Source of the DNA: Glandiceps talaboti | Lineage: Eukaryota > Hemichordata > Enteropneusta > Spengelidae | Direction: 5' to 3' | DNA length: 64,000 nt | Assembly: GCF_964340395.1 (NCBI RefSeq) | Contig: NC_135570.1 | Coordinates: 8,429,322-8,493,321 of the forward strand | Shown here: one piece after another, positions 35,952-51,005 of the stretch | Position numbering within the stretch: the stretch's first letter is position 1 | How the letters are laid out: every line of letters starts with the position of its first letter | The notes under the pieces: model-generated | Database searches by the model: none | What the model saw: only the letters and a program-made list of their open reading frames with translations | What the model was told of the DNA's origin: nothing | Made by a program: the position numbers and the translations under genes

Positions 35952-37518
35952 GACACATACAGACTGAAGCAATGGGGAGAAAATATAAAACACAAACACG
36001 GAAAGAGCCACATAAGATGTCAACCATACTACGTCACAATGGCCTTACATTTTACTTTGATAACGAAATACAGCTTACCTAACGCATAGTAATAGCTATG
36101 GGACACGTGTGACACATATATTTGACCTAATTTATGTACAATTATGATAGTATATCAGCTATGGTCTATGTCATTTGTTAGACTTCATATATATTTTAAT
36201 GCTGTACTGTTTGAATCGTGGACACTATTGAATTTCCTATATCACTCGTTCCTTTACATAGTACGCGCGCCTTCACCACAAATCATGTCATAAGGCCATC
36301 CATATTTACATAACAAAATTGAAGTAATTCTATAACATCTAAAGTTATGCCATCCCGTCATGTATTTAGAACGAAGAAAAGCGCTGCTATAACCACCAGC
36401 CGTGAAAGTAGAAGGCTCGTATATGCGACGTCGAACGTTCGTCTGACTTAATGCGCATGTGCGATATACTCTGCGACTGCAACTTATCTTGACCCAATTA
36501 TTTGACAAGCACACTTTAGTTTATAACACCTTGTCATTGAAAAGTTGATGACGGCTACATGTAATATTCTAATTTCCCATCGTTCGCAATACCAGTCAGA
36601 ATTATGAATACTGTCACACGGATGATTATGAATTTGAATGGATTTTTTAAACATGAAAAATAACACACACAAAAGACAAAGCTGGCAGCAAGTAGTGACT
36701 GATGTCAGGACAGACCGATCAAAATATATCTCACCATACTTGTTCTAATCGCCGATGGTAGGTGGTTACAAATGATAACCATTACCCCGCCAAATTCACC
36801 GCTAAAATTTTGGGGGATTTCAACTGATAACCACAATATAATATTGACCGACGTATTTAGCTCAGAGTTTGATTACTAGGCATGTCACTGTTTATGCTTC
36901 TGGGAGATGAATACACATCACCTATGACAACAAATTTTGTTTTTAATAGGAGAAATTTTTATTTAACTATATCATTTGGGTTCATACATGATTGTAGAAG
37001 AGGGGAAAGGTTCGTCTGTGATACCCTCCGAAGCATCCATATAATTCTCCGCGAGAGGGCGATAACAACTTTTGACCGTTGGTTTTTTGCTGGCAGTGGC
37101 TCTTCGTGATAGTAAATCTAAACGGACTGAGAGACCACACAATAACAAACTCAACAAATCAGGGACTGTCACTTTCAAAAGATTTACAAAAATCACTACA
37201 GGATGTATAATAATCTAAAAATATACATATTGTACAAAATCACGTCTCAAAGAGGATATAACGTGTCCTTAAGGCTTTACTAAAACTCTACCCAAAATAT
37301 CTGTACAGTACACTCAAAGTTTGTAGTTCCATTTAAATGTATTGAGGATTGGTATACAGTCAAAAGTATATATGTAGTACATAAATATATCATGTATATC
37401 ATATAATATATCATATATAAAAGTGTATATATAATATATACCATATGTAATGTGTATAGAAGTTAATATTACTACCCATACATGTATAACTATATTACAT
37501 GCATACTCTCCTACAGAC
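35952..37518. other. Intergenic, no gene seen
   Basis: Unique DNA; the end (37360-37450) is dominated by TATA/ATAT-type alternation before the next array. Confidence 0.5.
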
Positions 37519-37616
37519 AGACACACACACACACATACATACATACATACATACATACATACATACATACATACATACATACATACATACATACATACAT
37601 ACATACATACATTACA

Positions 37617-37647
<31 letters not shown>

Positions 37648-37683
37648 CATACATACATACACACATACATACATTACATTACA

Positions 37684-37714
<31 letters not shown>

Positions 37715-37741
37715 CATACATACATACACACATACATTACA

Positions 37742-37772
<31 letters not shown>

Positions 37773-37815
37773 CATACATACATACATACATACATACATA
37801 CATACATACATACAT

Positions 37816-37846
<31 letters not shown>

Positions 37847-37886
37847 TACATACACACATACATACATACATACATACACACACGCA

Positions 37887-37918
<32 letters not shown>

Positions 37919-38171
37919 CATACATACATACATACATACATACTATATACATACATACATACATACATACATACATACATACATACATACATACATACAT
38001 ACATACATACATACATACATACATACATACATACATACATACATACATACATACATACATACATACATACATACATACATACATACATACATACATACAT
38101 ACATACATACATACATACATACATACATACATACATACATACATACATTCATACATACATACATACATACA
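37519..38171. repeat. Longest ACAT array in the window, about 650 bp
   Basis: (CA)n start, then (CATA)n with three TTACATTACAT interruptions (about 37610, 37672 and 37736), a CA/ACGC block at about 37833-37918, one CTATA break at about 37944, then about 220 bp of near-perfect CATA. The three interruptions resemble each other, so part of the array was probably copied as a block. Confidence 0.97.
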
Positions 38172-39599
38172 GCGTACCTTCAAATACGTAAAGCTGAATC
38201 TTGCTTCAAGTTGGTAGTGATGGTGTCGTAATCAAAATCGTTACTAGTCAATTTTACAAATGATGTTCTAGTATTGTCACTCGAAATTTCAGTGGTGTGG
38301 ACCCATGTCTGTGGCTTAGTGTCTCCGTACACAAGCTGTGATGGGAAAAGTGAGGACAGCTTGCTTTTATCACATTACGTTAATTATATCGTAATGTTAT
38401 CCAGTCGCTTGACTCAATTCAGTAAATCTTGTCCACCCTTTAAATTATCATAATTTTAGCAAATCGTATCAAGTACGGCCCCGTGTGACGTGGGGTAGAA
38501 TAACCGAATATGTGTGCTGTCGGAGCTTGAAGTGAAATCGGACACGAAATTTCCACCGGAAATTAAACTGCGAGTGAAATTAATAATCAATAGGATATGT
38601 TGAATTACATGGTGTACACTGCTAACAGATCTCAAAGACATTCGATCGCTTCAGACATGTAAAGTACGCCACCGTTAGTTTGAAGTACCGTACGCGTCGT
38701 CTAACATCAAACCATCATCCGGACTATCATCCGGAAACTAAGAACAGCAGTATATGGTATGGTGACACACTGACGGCGGGTTTATGTCAAATAAGATAAC
38801 GTATAAATTGAAGGCAGAGATACACTACAACGTACAGTATAAACCGTACCATGAACAAAATGACCCGTTTGAAAATACATTTTTCGTTATCATCGCTATT
38901 ACACACGTGACTCGATCTATATGTGCTCGACAAACGTGTCGTGAAACAAACGGCGTCAGCAGATCTAGCTAGAGTACTGGTTCATTTCTGATCTTCCTCC
39001 CGGCTACACGTGGGAGTATTCAAACTGGAAAACGGTGGAAAATGAACTAAGCTGTAGATCAACTATATAGATTTTCAAACTAATATTTAAATCCGATGGA
39101 TGATCAAATATTGAGTAAAGTAAACGGAGGCAATCTACGCCTTCTCCCATGCTAAGAAAAAACACCCACACACATACATCGCATGGTACTGTAATACATA
39201 TTTTTTCTAGTGTTATGAATGTTCCGTTTAGCTAGATCATAATAGTTTTGAATTTTAAATTAAAATTAAAATGAACAATTTCTTCAAAATTCCTGTAAAT
39301 CTATAGTTCTTAATATACGTGTAATGTTCACAACCAATGTATCGTTATATTAACACCCTCCATGTACATTTCTTTCAAAGTAACTGATTTCCAAATATGG
39401 GCGTTAAATGGTGAATAGGTGTTAGAGTCGTGATATCTGCATAGGAAAGATAATCCTTATAGCCTCGCGAAGCTAATCGGATTAACGCTATCAATATACG
39501 TAAATACGTCAATACCGTTACTCGCCTTTCATTAACCACTCCAGGCGTTTAAATAACGTATTCTCTTCATAGTTCACAATGGTACAATTATGACGTGTA
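38172..39599. other. Intergenic, no gene seen
   Basis: Unique DNA, no motif recognised. A short direct repeat ATCATCCGGA occurs twice near 38715-38735. Confidence 0.5.
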
Positions 39600-39945
39600 T
39601 TTCATTTTAATTCTTTTATTCCGTTTTTTTTTTAAATGTGTTTTCATTTCATGTCATGTCATTTCATTTTATTTCATATTTATTTCATATTTATTTCATT
39701 TTATTTTATTTCATTTTATATTTATTCTATTCTATCCTATTATATTCTATTCGATCCTATTCTATTCTATTCTATTCTATTCTATTCTATTTCTTTTCAT
39801 TTCATTTCATTTCATGTTATATTAAGGTTATTCAAGTCATTCATTTTATTTTATTTTATTTTATTTTATTTTATTTTATTTTATTTTATTTTATTTTATT
39901 TTATAGTCAATTCGTTTCATTTCATTTCATTTTAATTCATTTCAA
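39600..39945. repeat. Pentanucleotide mosaic (ATTTC / ATTCT / ATTTT)
   Basis: TTTCA-type units, then about eight TTCTA units (39728-39790), TTTCA again, an interruption at 39815-39840, about fourteen TTTTA units (39841-39905), and TTTCA at the end. The phenylalanine-rich open frames are repeat translations. Confidence 0.93.
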
Positions 39946-41436
39946 GGGTAACCAGTGAATAAGAACGAGTCCCGCTTTTATGGATTTACCTGAGATCCCA
40001 TCAACAGAGGATGGAAATCTCATACACTGAAACACAAAGACAGCATGTCCAAGTTATACATACGTAATAAGTATACCAGTACGAAACATTACAAATGTCC
40101 AAAGTAAAACTATTAACGTAATTAACAAGATAAGGACCTAAAAATGTTTCCAAGGTTACCAAATATAAGTGATGACGTAAATCAGTAAGCAAATTTATTG
40201 AAAAAATCACACTATTTGCTTATACTGTAGTTTTGAGTGTTAATAATTTCCTAACATGATTGCGTTTAAGGGTTGTTTCTGTAGAAGGTTTGTTCTGAGG
40301 CGGCAAGTGTTACTTTCTTGTCCATTGTCAACCCCCTAACCCCAAAAGAACGCCCTCGCATTATGAAATATACTACCCATAACGTGGGCCAACACTAGAG
40401 AAACCCGGACAACATCCTTCAATGTCGTCGTTTAATGGAATTGTTCTTGACAATATGACTTAATCTCTGTCGCTAGTAGTGAACTCTTCGGTACTCGTCC
40501 TATATGTAAAGTGTATGCGTGATTCAATAGTGCTCTGTTTCCAAGTAATTTAATTACATATACGTCATCAGCATAGTTAACGATTCATAACATTTCACAG
40601 CAACCTCACATCATCAGCAAAAAACGGATTAAGAAAATAATATTACAGTACTATCAAACCATCAAAAAAAACTATTTCACTAAATTGATTATGTATGTGA
40701 GAAAGTGACACTTTTCAAGGCTAAGCATTATTTATAGCGAGTCGGAATGACAAGGTCACAAGAAAGTGAAATATGCGTCTATATATGTGACGTTCACCTA
40801 AATATAAGCATTGTTTAATTATGATGACGAAATAATAACACTTTTTATAAAATGTTATAATCGTTTCCGGTCTTTAATGTAAAAGCCTCGGGGAGCAAAA
40901 GGTGTCTCATGGAAAGCTGAGTAAATAAGCTATTATTTCCACGCTTCCTGAGTTTTTTTTCTTTGTACGCCTTTGGAATGATGTCGGTATTTGATTCTCC
41001 TTATATCTAGCGGCCATGTGTTGATTTTAAAAAAAACTTAATATAAAGATTAGAACACACTGATAGACTCATGTTGGTTTCATCTGTATCAATTTTATAT
41101 AAAAAAAACTAGAACATCTACTCAGTTAGTCGTAAATCGATCTAAACTTATGACATTAACCTAACGCCCACCTATTCTCTATTCATAAATTCAACCATCT
41201 AGCCATCACTCCATTCTAAAACTTTCACTTATGCTCAAAATGTCAGGATAGCGTACATCACGGCAGGGTCTACATCAAACCATAATGATGTATGTACATA
41301 TTAATATTCGCCCACTCTCAATCATTCCAGTGAATCGCAATAACTTTTTTAGCTAGTGGAGGTCATCTCAGTGATTATTTAAACTCATCGATGCAGACAG
41401 AGATTATCAGAGCTAGAACCAGGGGTAGACATACGT
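39946..41436. other. Intergenic, no gene seen
   Basis: AT-rich unique DNA without a recognisable open frame. Confidence 0.5.
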
Positions 41437-41440
41437 ACGT

Positions 41441-41506
<66 letters not shown>

Positions 41507-41969
41507 GGGCAGGCAGGTACACGGACAGGCGGTCGGTCAGACATGTATACATACATACATACATACATACATACATACATACATACATACATACATACAT
41601 ACATACATACATACATACATACATACATACATACTCATTGTTAGACTGTTGTATGTATGTATGTATGTATGTATGTATGTATGTATGTATGTATGTATGC
41701 ATGCATGTATGTATGCATGTATGTATGTATGTATGTATGTATGTATGTATGTATGTATGTATGTATGTATGTATGTATGTATGTATGTATGTATGTATGT
41801 ATGTATGTATGTATGCATGTCTGCCTGCCTGCCTGCCTGCCTGTCTGTCTGTCTGTCTGTCTGTCTGTCTTTCTGTCTGTCTGTCTGTCTGTGTCTGTCT
41901 GCCTGTGCAACTATCTATCTATCTATCTATATATCTATCTATCTATCTGTCTATCTATCTATCTATCTA

Positions 41970-42039
<70 letters not shown>

Positions 42040-42042
42040 CTA
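41437..42042. repeat. Compound array: ACAG, CATA, 17-nt spacer, TATG, CTGC, CTGT, CTAT
   Basis: ACAG (41443-41506), GCAG/ACGG variants, CATA (41545-41634), a non-repeat spacer (41635-41651), TATG/CATG (41652-41819), CTGC (41820-41840), CTGT (41841-41905), CTAT and CTGT alternating to 42042. Left arm ACAG-CATA and right arm TATG-CTGT are reverse complements of each other around the spacer. The 288-codon open frame over it is repeat translation. Confidence 0.96.
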
Positions 42043-45000
42043 TGTATGTATCTAAGTGTTATATGTGTATGTTTGTGTATATGCATATGCATATTTGTGT
42101 GTCTGCAGTATCACGAATGAAAACATGTATGGCTAGACTTGAAATACTTGACACTAGTAACATGAGTACATGTGGAAATGTCTCGTCAAATGACACTGAT
42201 AAACACAGAAGATATGCACGTCGGAAATTTTGCTACTTTTCTTGTAGCCATCAATGAAATTTCCCAAGTGATATGTCGGACCTACTTGAAAACATTCTTT
42301 AAGACAAATGATCCGACGAATATAAACCGTCAACAGTGGCTAAGTGTACAAATACACGTTAGTTAGTTTGACACCGTGTTTTGTATAAGATGATACACCA
42401 GAATGTACGCACACTTATGCAAACAATTTCATTAGTTTGGGTAGGCTTCTGTCAGATGATTATGACGTGCGATTATTTTTCCTGTTGATCATTGGATAAT
42501 GCTTTCTCACATGGCATCATTCAACTAGGGATCAGTCACTTTTAACTGACCAAGAATGGTATATTGCGTTGGTCCTTTCAAAAACAACAAATAAGATGTA
42601 ATTTTTTTGTTGATTTTATTATTTGTATTGGTGACTTGCTATGGGGAGAGACTGAGCACAAGTCTTTATTCCGATATTTTGAAGTCTTTAACAAAAAACT
42701 TTAAAAAAATCTTCCATCTGCTTGTCATTCTCAAAACAGAAATCAGTTTTTTTTTTGTCATATTCGATCGTTTGACAGCTGCAATCCCTATATTCACCCC
42801 TCCCCATCAGAAAATGACAAAACCCCTGACATATATCGAAGATGAAAGTGAACGTCGTACAGTTTATACAAATACTGGTTATATACTATTTGTTCAGTGA
42901 ACTGCTTTTGAAAAATGAGCATGCGGTATGTACATGTACTTCAACTGTAAATGAGAAAAACCCATTGAAATGTAATTCACACCAATGGTGTTCAAAACAA
43001 TATGAAATTTCAAACAGGAACTTGAGATTTATGTCTCCGTTTTAAAGCGCCTACAAACTATGTTTGTTATGTCTGCCTAGGCGACGTATCTAGCTCCTTA
43101 GAGTAGAACAAGTGGTTTGATGTAGCCATGCCACTGACAAATAACGCTAAATCAATGTACTCTTGAAGAAAGCGCCCTCAACGCCAAAATGGCATAGAGA
43201 TTTATTTTCCAAGGCTTTTTCGCCCTTGTTCATACACCCTTGTACCATTTCGGCTTTGATTCTTAGGTGTTTGCATGCTTGATTATCAATTTGTAATATT
43301 GATATCAGTTTTGTTAATGCTTTACAATCTATGTATAGTATTTTTAAGCGAATTTGATGTCGTTAAAGGCCCAACGATTCAAACCCAGGTTCTTTGGATA
43401 TGGAACAAAACAAATAAACTTCAGTTTTAGACTGATACGACAGTAGATTTGCCGTAAAGAGGCAAACACTTTACAACGATGACGTCGTAGTGGTGGATGT
43501 AATTTGTATTCTTATATCTAAAAACAATGGAGACGTTTGTTCTTATTTATGTTCATATTAACCGACCAAAGAAATATCCGAAACAAAAAAATTAGCAAAA
43601 TTGAGGACAAGAGATAAGTGATTATTTTTCTATGTAACTTTCTATCTTAACTTATTAACACTGGTCGTGCATACATGCGGCTGAGAGAGGAAGACGACCC
43701 CGTGACCTTCACATTGAGTCAACGGAGATTCTTCAGTCATGCTGTCTTGAGTAATTTACTGCTTTGTGTGTCACAGAACTGATATATAGATAGGTCTGCG
43801 CTATAGTTTACATATAACAAGATGGTATTTACAGTTATCACAATCACAGAATATTATGGGCAATAGTTGGACATTCCGATGCACTTTGTCTGATGCTTCA
43901 ATTCATTAATACCATTGAATTGTGGTTGTACACGACGTACGTACTGATAAAGTATACTGTTTGTTACATTACAATATCGGATCTCTTGACTGATAAGTTG
44001 ATTTACACCCCTATGCAAAGCAAGAAAACAATCCACTCAGTTTGAACAGTCTTTTGACAAATACAATGTTTAAGTCCGTTATACATAATAATGATCAGGC
44101 TATCTTCTCTTCAATACGTTTTTATCTACAAACGTCCCTCGGATTGACCAAAACAAATAGCACACCAATCCACACCGATTTAAGTTATTGATTTTTAAAT
44201 TTTCACCAAAGTCTCGTATTTTTCACTGAATGTGACTATCTCAGTATAACTTATACACATTGCACTGTACCACCAAGTCGCAGATTGACCCGATTCGTAA
44301 TCAGCGCGACCTCTCGTGTCAGATGACATGGAAATACCTTTCTTTCGTTTGAGTATAATTTTTCAATGGGACAAAATAGACATCACTCAACGGTCAATTA
44401 GTCGCTTAGGGGGTCACTTCTTGATAACGTCCCATACACGACTACTGGGCTGGCCAAGGCGGAGCATGTCACCAATGTTGTATGTGTGTGGTTCGTCTAA
44501 CTAAGGAATACTCCGGCAGACTAGTCGTCTGTAACTAGAGAAGACATCTGTGGAACCGACATACGCAGGCTACTTATGGTTGCTTTCGCCGACCTCGATA
44601 GAAATAAAGCTCGGCAGAGTCAAGTTTCTTATTATGGAGCGAGCATTGAAGAGTATGGGGTGGTGGAAAAGTGTGGAATAAGACGGTAGCAGGAACCCCT
44701 ACATGTGACAGATCTCGACAAACCACCAGACTACACTACGTCACATTTTCTACCAGTTTTAACCAAGACGCTGAAAGCCCGCAACCAAGCACTTCATATT
44801 AAAACTACTACAAAGAGAAATGCATCAAATCTGATACAAAAGAAATCGGACATTATGTTTGGATGAGAAGAGATAACTGATATAATACCGACCCGTATTT
44901 TTTTTAGATCTTCATAAAATTTTGTTTGATCATCTCCTTAAATTATCCTAATTTCAAATAAATTCACACTCGATAATGCCTTTAACTTAATAGACCCTCT

Positions 45001-47542
45001 ATTTCAAGGAAAAACCCACGCGCGTTCTCTTCATATTTCATCGCACACAATTTTACAAAAAGCATGCCTAGCCCGCAATGCTAGATTACATCCATCGTGA
45101 AAAGTGTGTACCTCAAATTTCAAATTGACCTTGAAATCGTCTCTACCGTGATAGCAAACATATAAACAATGTCGTCATAAATAAATAAACAAGATAAGTA
45201 AATATACGTGAATATAAAAAAGCTGCACTTTTAAGTATGAAAATAAACTTTTTGAGAGAGAGATGTATATGTATCAATCAACGCCTTCCAAGTGAGATTG
45301 TGGTTTGTATGATTCGATATCAGCAATTCTTGATAACCTCGAAGCCTTGCAATTTAAATGAAGTACGGTAAATCGTGCGTATACTCTACTAGTAGAAACG
45401 GATAAGTTTTAGCAGGAAAACCCTCAAACCAATTCCACCGGCAAAAACATGCAGACGAACACATATAATATTTCATTAAAGTGGAGTGAAACAGACCGAG
45501 GAAAGAAAGACTTCAGCACGTGGAAATATCCGTCCTACCTTCTCACATCCTATGACCTACGTGAATAAAAAGTCATCCAAAGTATCAAGTATGATTGGTT
45601 TGTCCATCGCTCAATTCCCACCACTACATACGTACAAGAGTCATAATATATTATTGGAATACTGTCCATATACGATGCTGCGTTCGTCTCCTTCTTCCTC
45701 TTCTTCTTCCTCTTCTTGAAGCAGACCTTCAGTGTCAAATGCACTTCGACGCAGCGGGAACTTTGAACTTTGCAAAAGGGCACCCGAGTTGTCAACACAT
45801 ATAATTTAGCCGGTCTGATTAAAGTACCCCTCTTGACGTCACTTCAAATAGGTACAGATCTCATTGACAAAGAATTTGGAATGCGCCTAAAATTGCGACC
45901 AACTTATACTGGACCTAAGTGTTATCCACTAGTATGGGTTACGTCGCGTTCTAATATAGCACGAGTCTCTACAGGGAGTATAACACAGTCTCAACTAATT
46001 TCCGATTCAAGTATGCCTTCGCCTCTATGTATATCAGCGTATAAATCTAGCGCAAGATAAACACGTGTACGTTATACATCAATTCCTGAAAACTCCACAA
46101 GTTCCTAATTTTGCTCTCTCTTTTTTTTAAAAGTTAGTAACTTCTTGCTAATACGGCACTCGAAAACTACTACAGCCCGAGGGAGCGCGATAAACTACTC
46201 TTAGGGGACACTTAACAGCTAAGAAAAGAAAAGAGCTTTCGGGGAGAAAAGTTTCGGCACTTTACAGACATCTTAGTGTATTTTTCTTATCATTAACCAA
46301 TATTTTGCTGTGTGTCTAAATGTCTAGCCCTCCGGTAAAAAACCCACATAGCTCTCCTAATTGAGTTGTATACTGCACTTTGACCCCAATGACCTGGTAC
46401 AATCTCTCAAGTACGTCGACTAAAGGCTGCAACACCCCTATAACGTTGCTACCACGCCAATAAAACAATAAGCAATTAACGTGCTCCGTCGCTGTTCTAT
46501 CGCTACTGTTGTTAAGCACTATTGACACATTGAATAAAAGGTTTTAACAACTTGAAAATCACAACAGCTTTGTTAGGAGCAATTTGGTAATACTCGAAAT
46601 ACTGAAAAAATGTTGCGGTTGTTGTCGTCTGAGTGTTCAAACGAACTTGAAGTGTTATTGTGAAATACTGGTAAGTTTCACATTCACTTTAAATGGACTG
46701 TGCAAACATTAGGTGACGGCATTATACAGGTAACATATGATCCGAGAATATAACGGCAATAGAAGTCACTCGATAATGGCTACCACAATCACGTGATATG
46801 AGCCATGACCAATAGAAGGAGGCGCGAGCTAGACGACCTATCGCGAGTCCAGACGGCTATCACCCCCTACATTTGGCCTCTGTCCACCAAGCTTTGGAAA
46901 AACTCCAACTTCACAAAGAATACATGTTCATAGGAGATCGTAAACAGCGTCGTGTGATCACGCATGGATACAATAGCAACGCTTGAGTTGGACGTCAATT
47001 GTATACTATCGGAATCTCCCGCAAAGCTAATCTTTTTTTCCCCGAGTATCCTTCATTTTTGTAAAGTGTCAATGATCGCTTTGACGCGATGTAGTCGAAG
47101 AACCCGTCTACGACTTCCAAGTCAAGTGGGTTTTTTTCTTTCTAAATACTTACTTGTCTCTTTGAATGTATCGATATGGCAAGGTTACACTAGAACTTAT
47201 CAGCCGTACTTCGATTTAAGGCGCCGACTAGGCTACCTCGAGATATTTCAATAAAAAAACCAATTGTTATATTTTGTTTTAAACTATGGTACAAAATGAC
47301 CATGGACAATTTTCAACTGTATGAAGACTTTTGTTAAAGCAAAATTGTTGTTAGCCAACTTTTAAAAAACCGAACAATGGATATTTTACCTATTATTATT
47401 TTAATAATATAATATTATATCATATTATAAAATATTATTTGGTGTGTTGGAATATTCGAATATTGTATTGGCTGTCAATCCATTGAAATCGTCCCAATGG
47501 TTGAAGCTAATAATATGACATAGGTCTTTTCAAATAACGATT
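42043..47542. other. Intergenic, no gene seen
   Basis: Unique DNA. Open frames up to 97 codons, none recognised. TGACGTCA at 45834; a GAGGGCGC element at 43171-43183; an AT-rich palindrome zone at 47395-47464 including AATATTCGAATATT. Confidence 0.45.
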
Positions 47543-47618
47543 ATGATCACCAAAATGGTATATCTGTTTGAAAAATTCAACTTTTGTCGTATAAATTTAA
47601 CTTTGGACATGACCACTC

Positions 47619-48044
47619 ATGGTCATGTCAACTTTGGACATGACCAACCTGTCTTGCGAACAAATTATTGGTATTTTACACCTGGTCAGATGGATTTCCA
47701 TGGCAACGAATGTCTGTTGCCTGGGCTCTTGTGATGGTATGGTTTATGTACTCGATTTCAGAATGATGCTTGACAAGAATTTAGACGTCCAATTGATACA
47801 TCCAATTTTGTTTCTAACAAAGTACGAACTCATCACCCGTGATACTAAGTATTCGACCAAGCAATTAAAGATTGCAAAACTTGTGGCAACACACTGTGGC
47901 GTGACCAAAGATGAGCTTGTAATTAAATTTCTTTGAACTGTTGAACACTCGGGTGTCCTGGTCACCAAAGAAGACGCCGATCAACTAATTATTTTCGGAA
48001 GAAACAACGAAACCACCGACAAAGAGCATTCGGTTCAATTGTGA
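47619..48044 (+). pseudogene. Unrecognised possible coding remnant, 141 codons with one internal stop
   Basis: A plus-strand frame is open for 105 codons (47619-47936) and, after one TGA, for another 35 codons to TGA at 48042. The translation has a protein-like mix (for example TKQLKIAKLVATHCGVTKDE and KEDADQLIIFGRNNE) and this block is less AT-rich than its surroundings. A second frame just upstream (47543-47734) is also open. I do not recognise a family. It could be a decayed gene or transposon fragment, or chance. Confidence 0.25.
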
Positions 48045-48556
48045 TAGCGGGATGATGACGTCATCCAAATCTGGCGTCGTACCATTCCTCGTAGGCAATG
48101 ATCGTATGGAAGCCGAAAATGTGATAACAAGATGCCAGGAGACGAGATGAGATGTGACACAAGACAAGACAAGATGAGACGATGCGTTTGACACTTGTTG
48201 ACATTTATCATTATATATCCTGTATTAATTTGAATATAGTTAGTGAAAAATATGACTACTAAGTACCCATCACAATATTAGGCGGAAAGTGTCTTGAAGA
48301 AATTGAATAGGGTCTTTTAAGATTCATTTTATGTGTAAACTGGATTTGCATTGTGTCGCCATCAAACTCGTCCTATACCATTTGGTACAGTGATTGTAAA
48401 AATCGTCTACATATTTGGTTTCCAGGCAGTCTTTAGTCATAGCAATAGTAACTGTTGAATAGGTGTTTTGATGCGTACCAAGTTGTTACATGATGACTTG
48501 TACACTTTCTATGGCATTTGATTGAACAAGGAACTTTAAAAAGTTGTTCGTCAAAG
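48045..48556. other. Intergenic, no gene seen
   Basis: Contains a TGACGTCA palindrome at 48056-48063 and a short purine-rich GACAAGA/GAGAC stretch; nothing else recognised. Confidence 0.5.
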
Positions 48557-50414
<1,858 letters not shown>

Positions 50415-50454
50415 CAATGTGTAAATTAATGGTTCAATGTGTAAATTAATGGTT
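50415..50454. repeat. Perfect 20-bp direct repeat (two copies)
   Basis: The unit CAATGTGTAAATTAATGGTT occurs at 50415-50434 and again at 50435-50454, immediately before the minisatellite. Confidence 0.9.
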
Positions 50455-51005
50455 CTTGGTTACTTTAAATGGGCTCGATCTCATTGTATAACTTTATGGT
50501 TCTTGTTGGTTACTTTAAAGGAACACAGTCTGTAACTTTATGGTTCATGTTGGTTACTTTAAAGGGACACAATCTGTAACTTTGTGGTTCATGTTGGTTA
50601 CTTTAAAGGGACACAGTCTGTAACTTTATGGATTTTGGTGGTTACTTTTGTTTAAAGGGGCACAGTCTGTAACTTTGGTTCTTAGTGGTTACTTTACAGG
50701 TACACAGTCTGTAACTTTTTAGTTCTTGTTGGTTACTTTAAAGGGACACAATCTGTAACTTTGTGGTTCATGTTGGTTACTTTAAAGGGACACAGTCTGT
50801 AACTTTATGGATTTTGGTGGTTACTTTTGTTTAAAGGGGCACAGTCTGTAACTTTGGTTCTTAGTGGTTACTTTACAGGTACACAGTCTGTAACTTTTTA
50901 GTTCTTGGTGTTTGCTTTAAAGGGACACAGTTGGCAATATTTTATGGTTCTTGGTGGTTGCATTAAAGGGATACGGTCTGTAACATATGGTTCTTTATGC
51001 CTGCT
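50455..51005. repeat. Minisatellite, 44-bp unit, with a perfect 179-bp higher-order duplication
   Basis: About twelve copies of a unit reading GGTTACTTTAAAGGGACACA, GTCTGTAACTTT and a variable GGTTC..GTT. A four-unit block (44+44+47+44 = 179 bp) at 50549-50727 is repeated without a visible mismatch at 50728-50906, including the odd 47-bp member with TTTTGTTTAAAGGGG. Edge copies are more diverged. Confidence 0.93.

Noticed and set aside
43380-43400. Second B-box-like word, GGGTTTGAATC on the minus strand
   Set aside because: No T-stem pairing and no A box at the right distance.
50415-51005. Could the repeated units be a CRISPR array?
   Set aside because: Units are contiguous 44-bp tandem repeats without unique spacers, in an animal genome.
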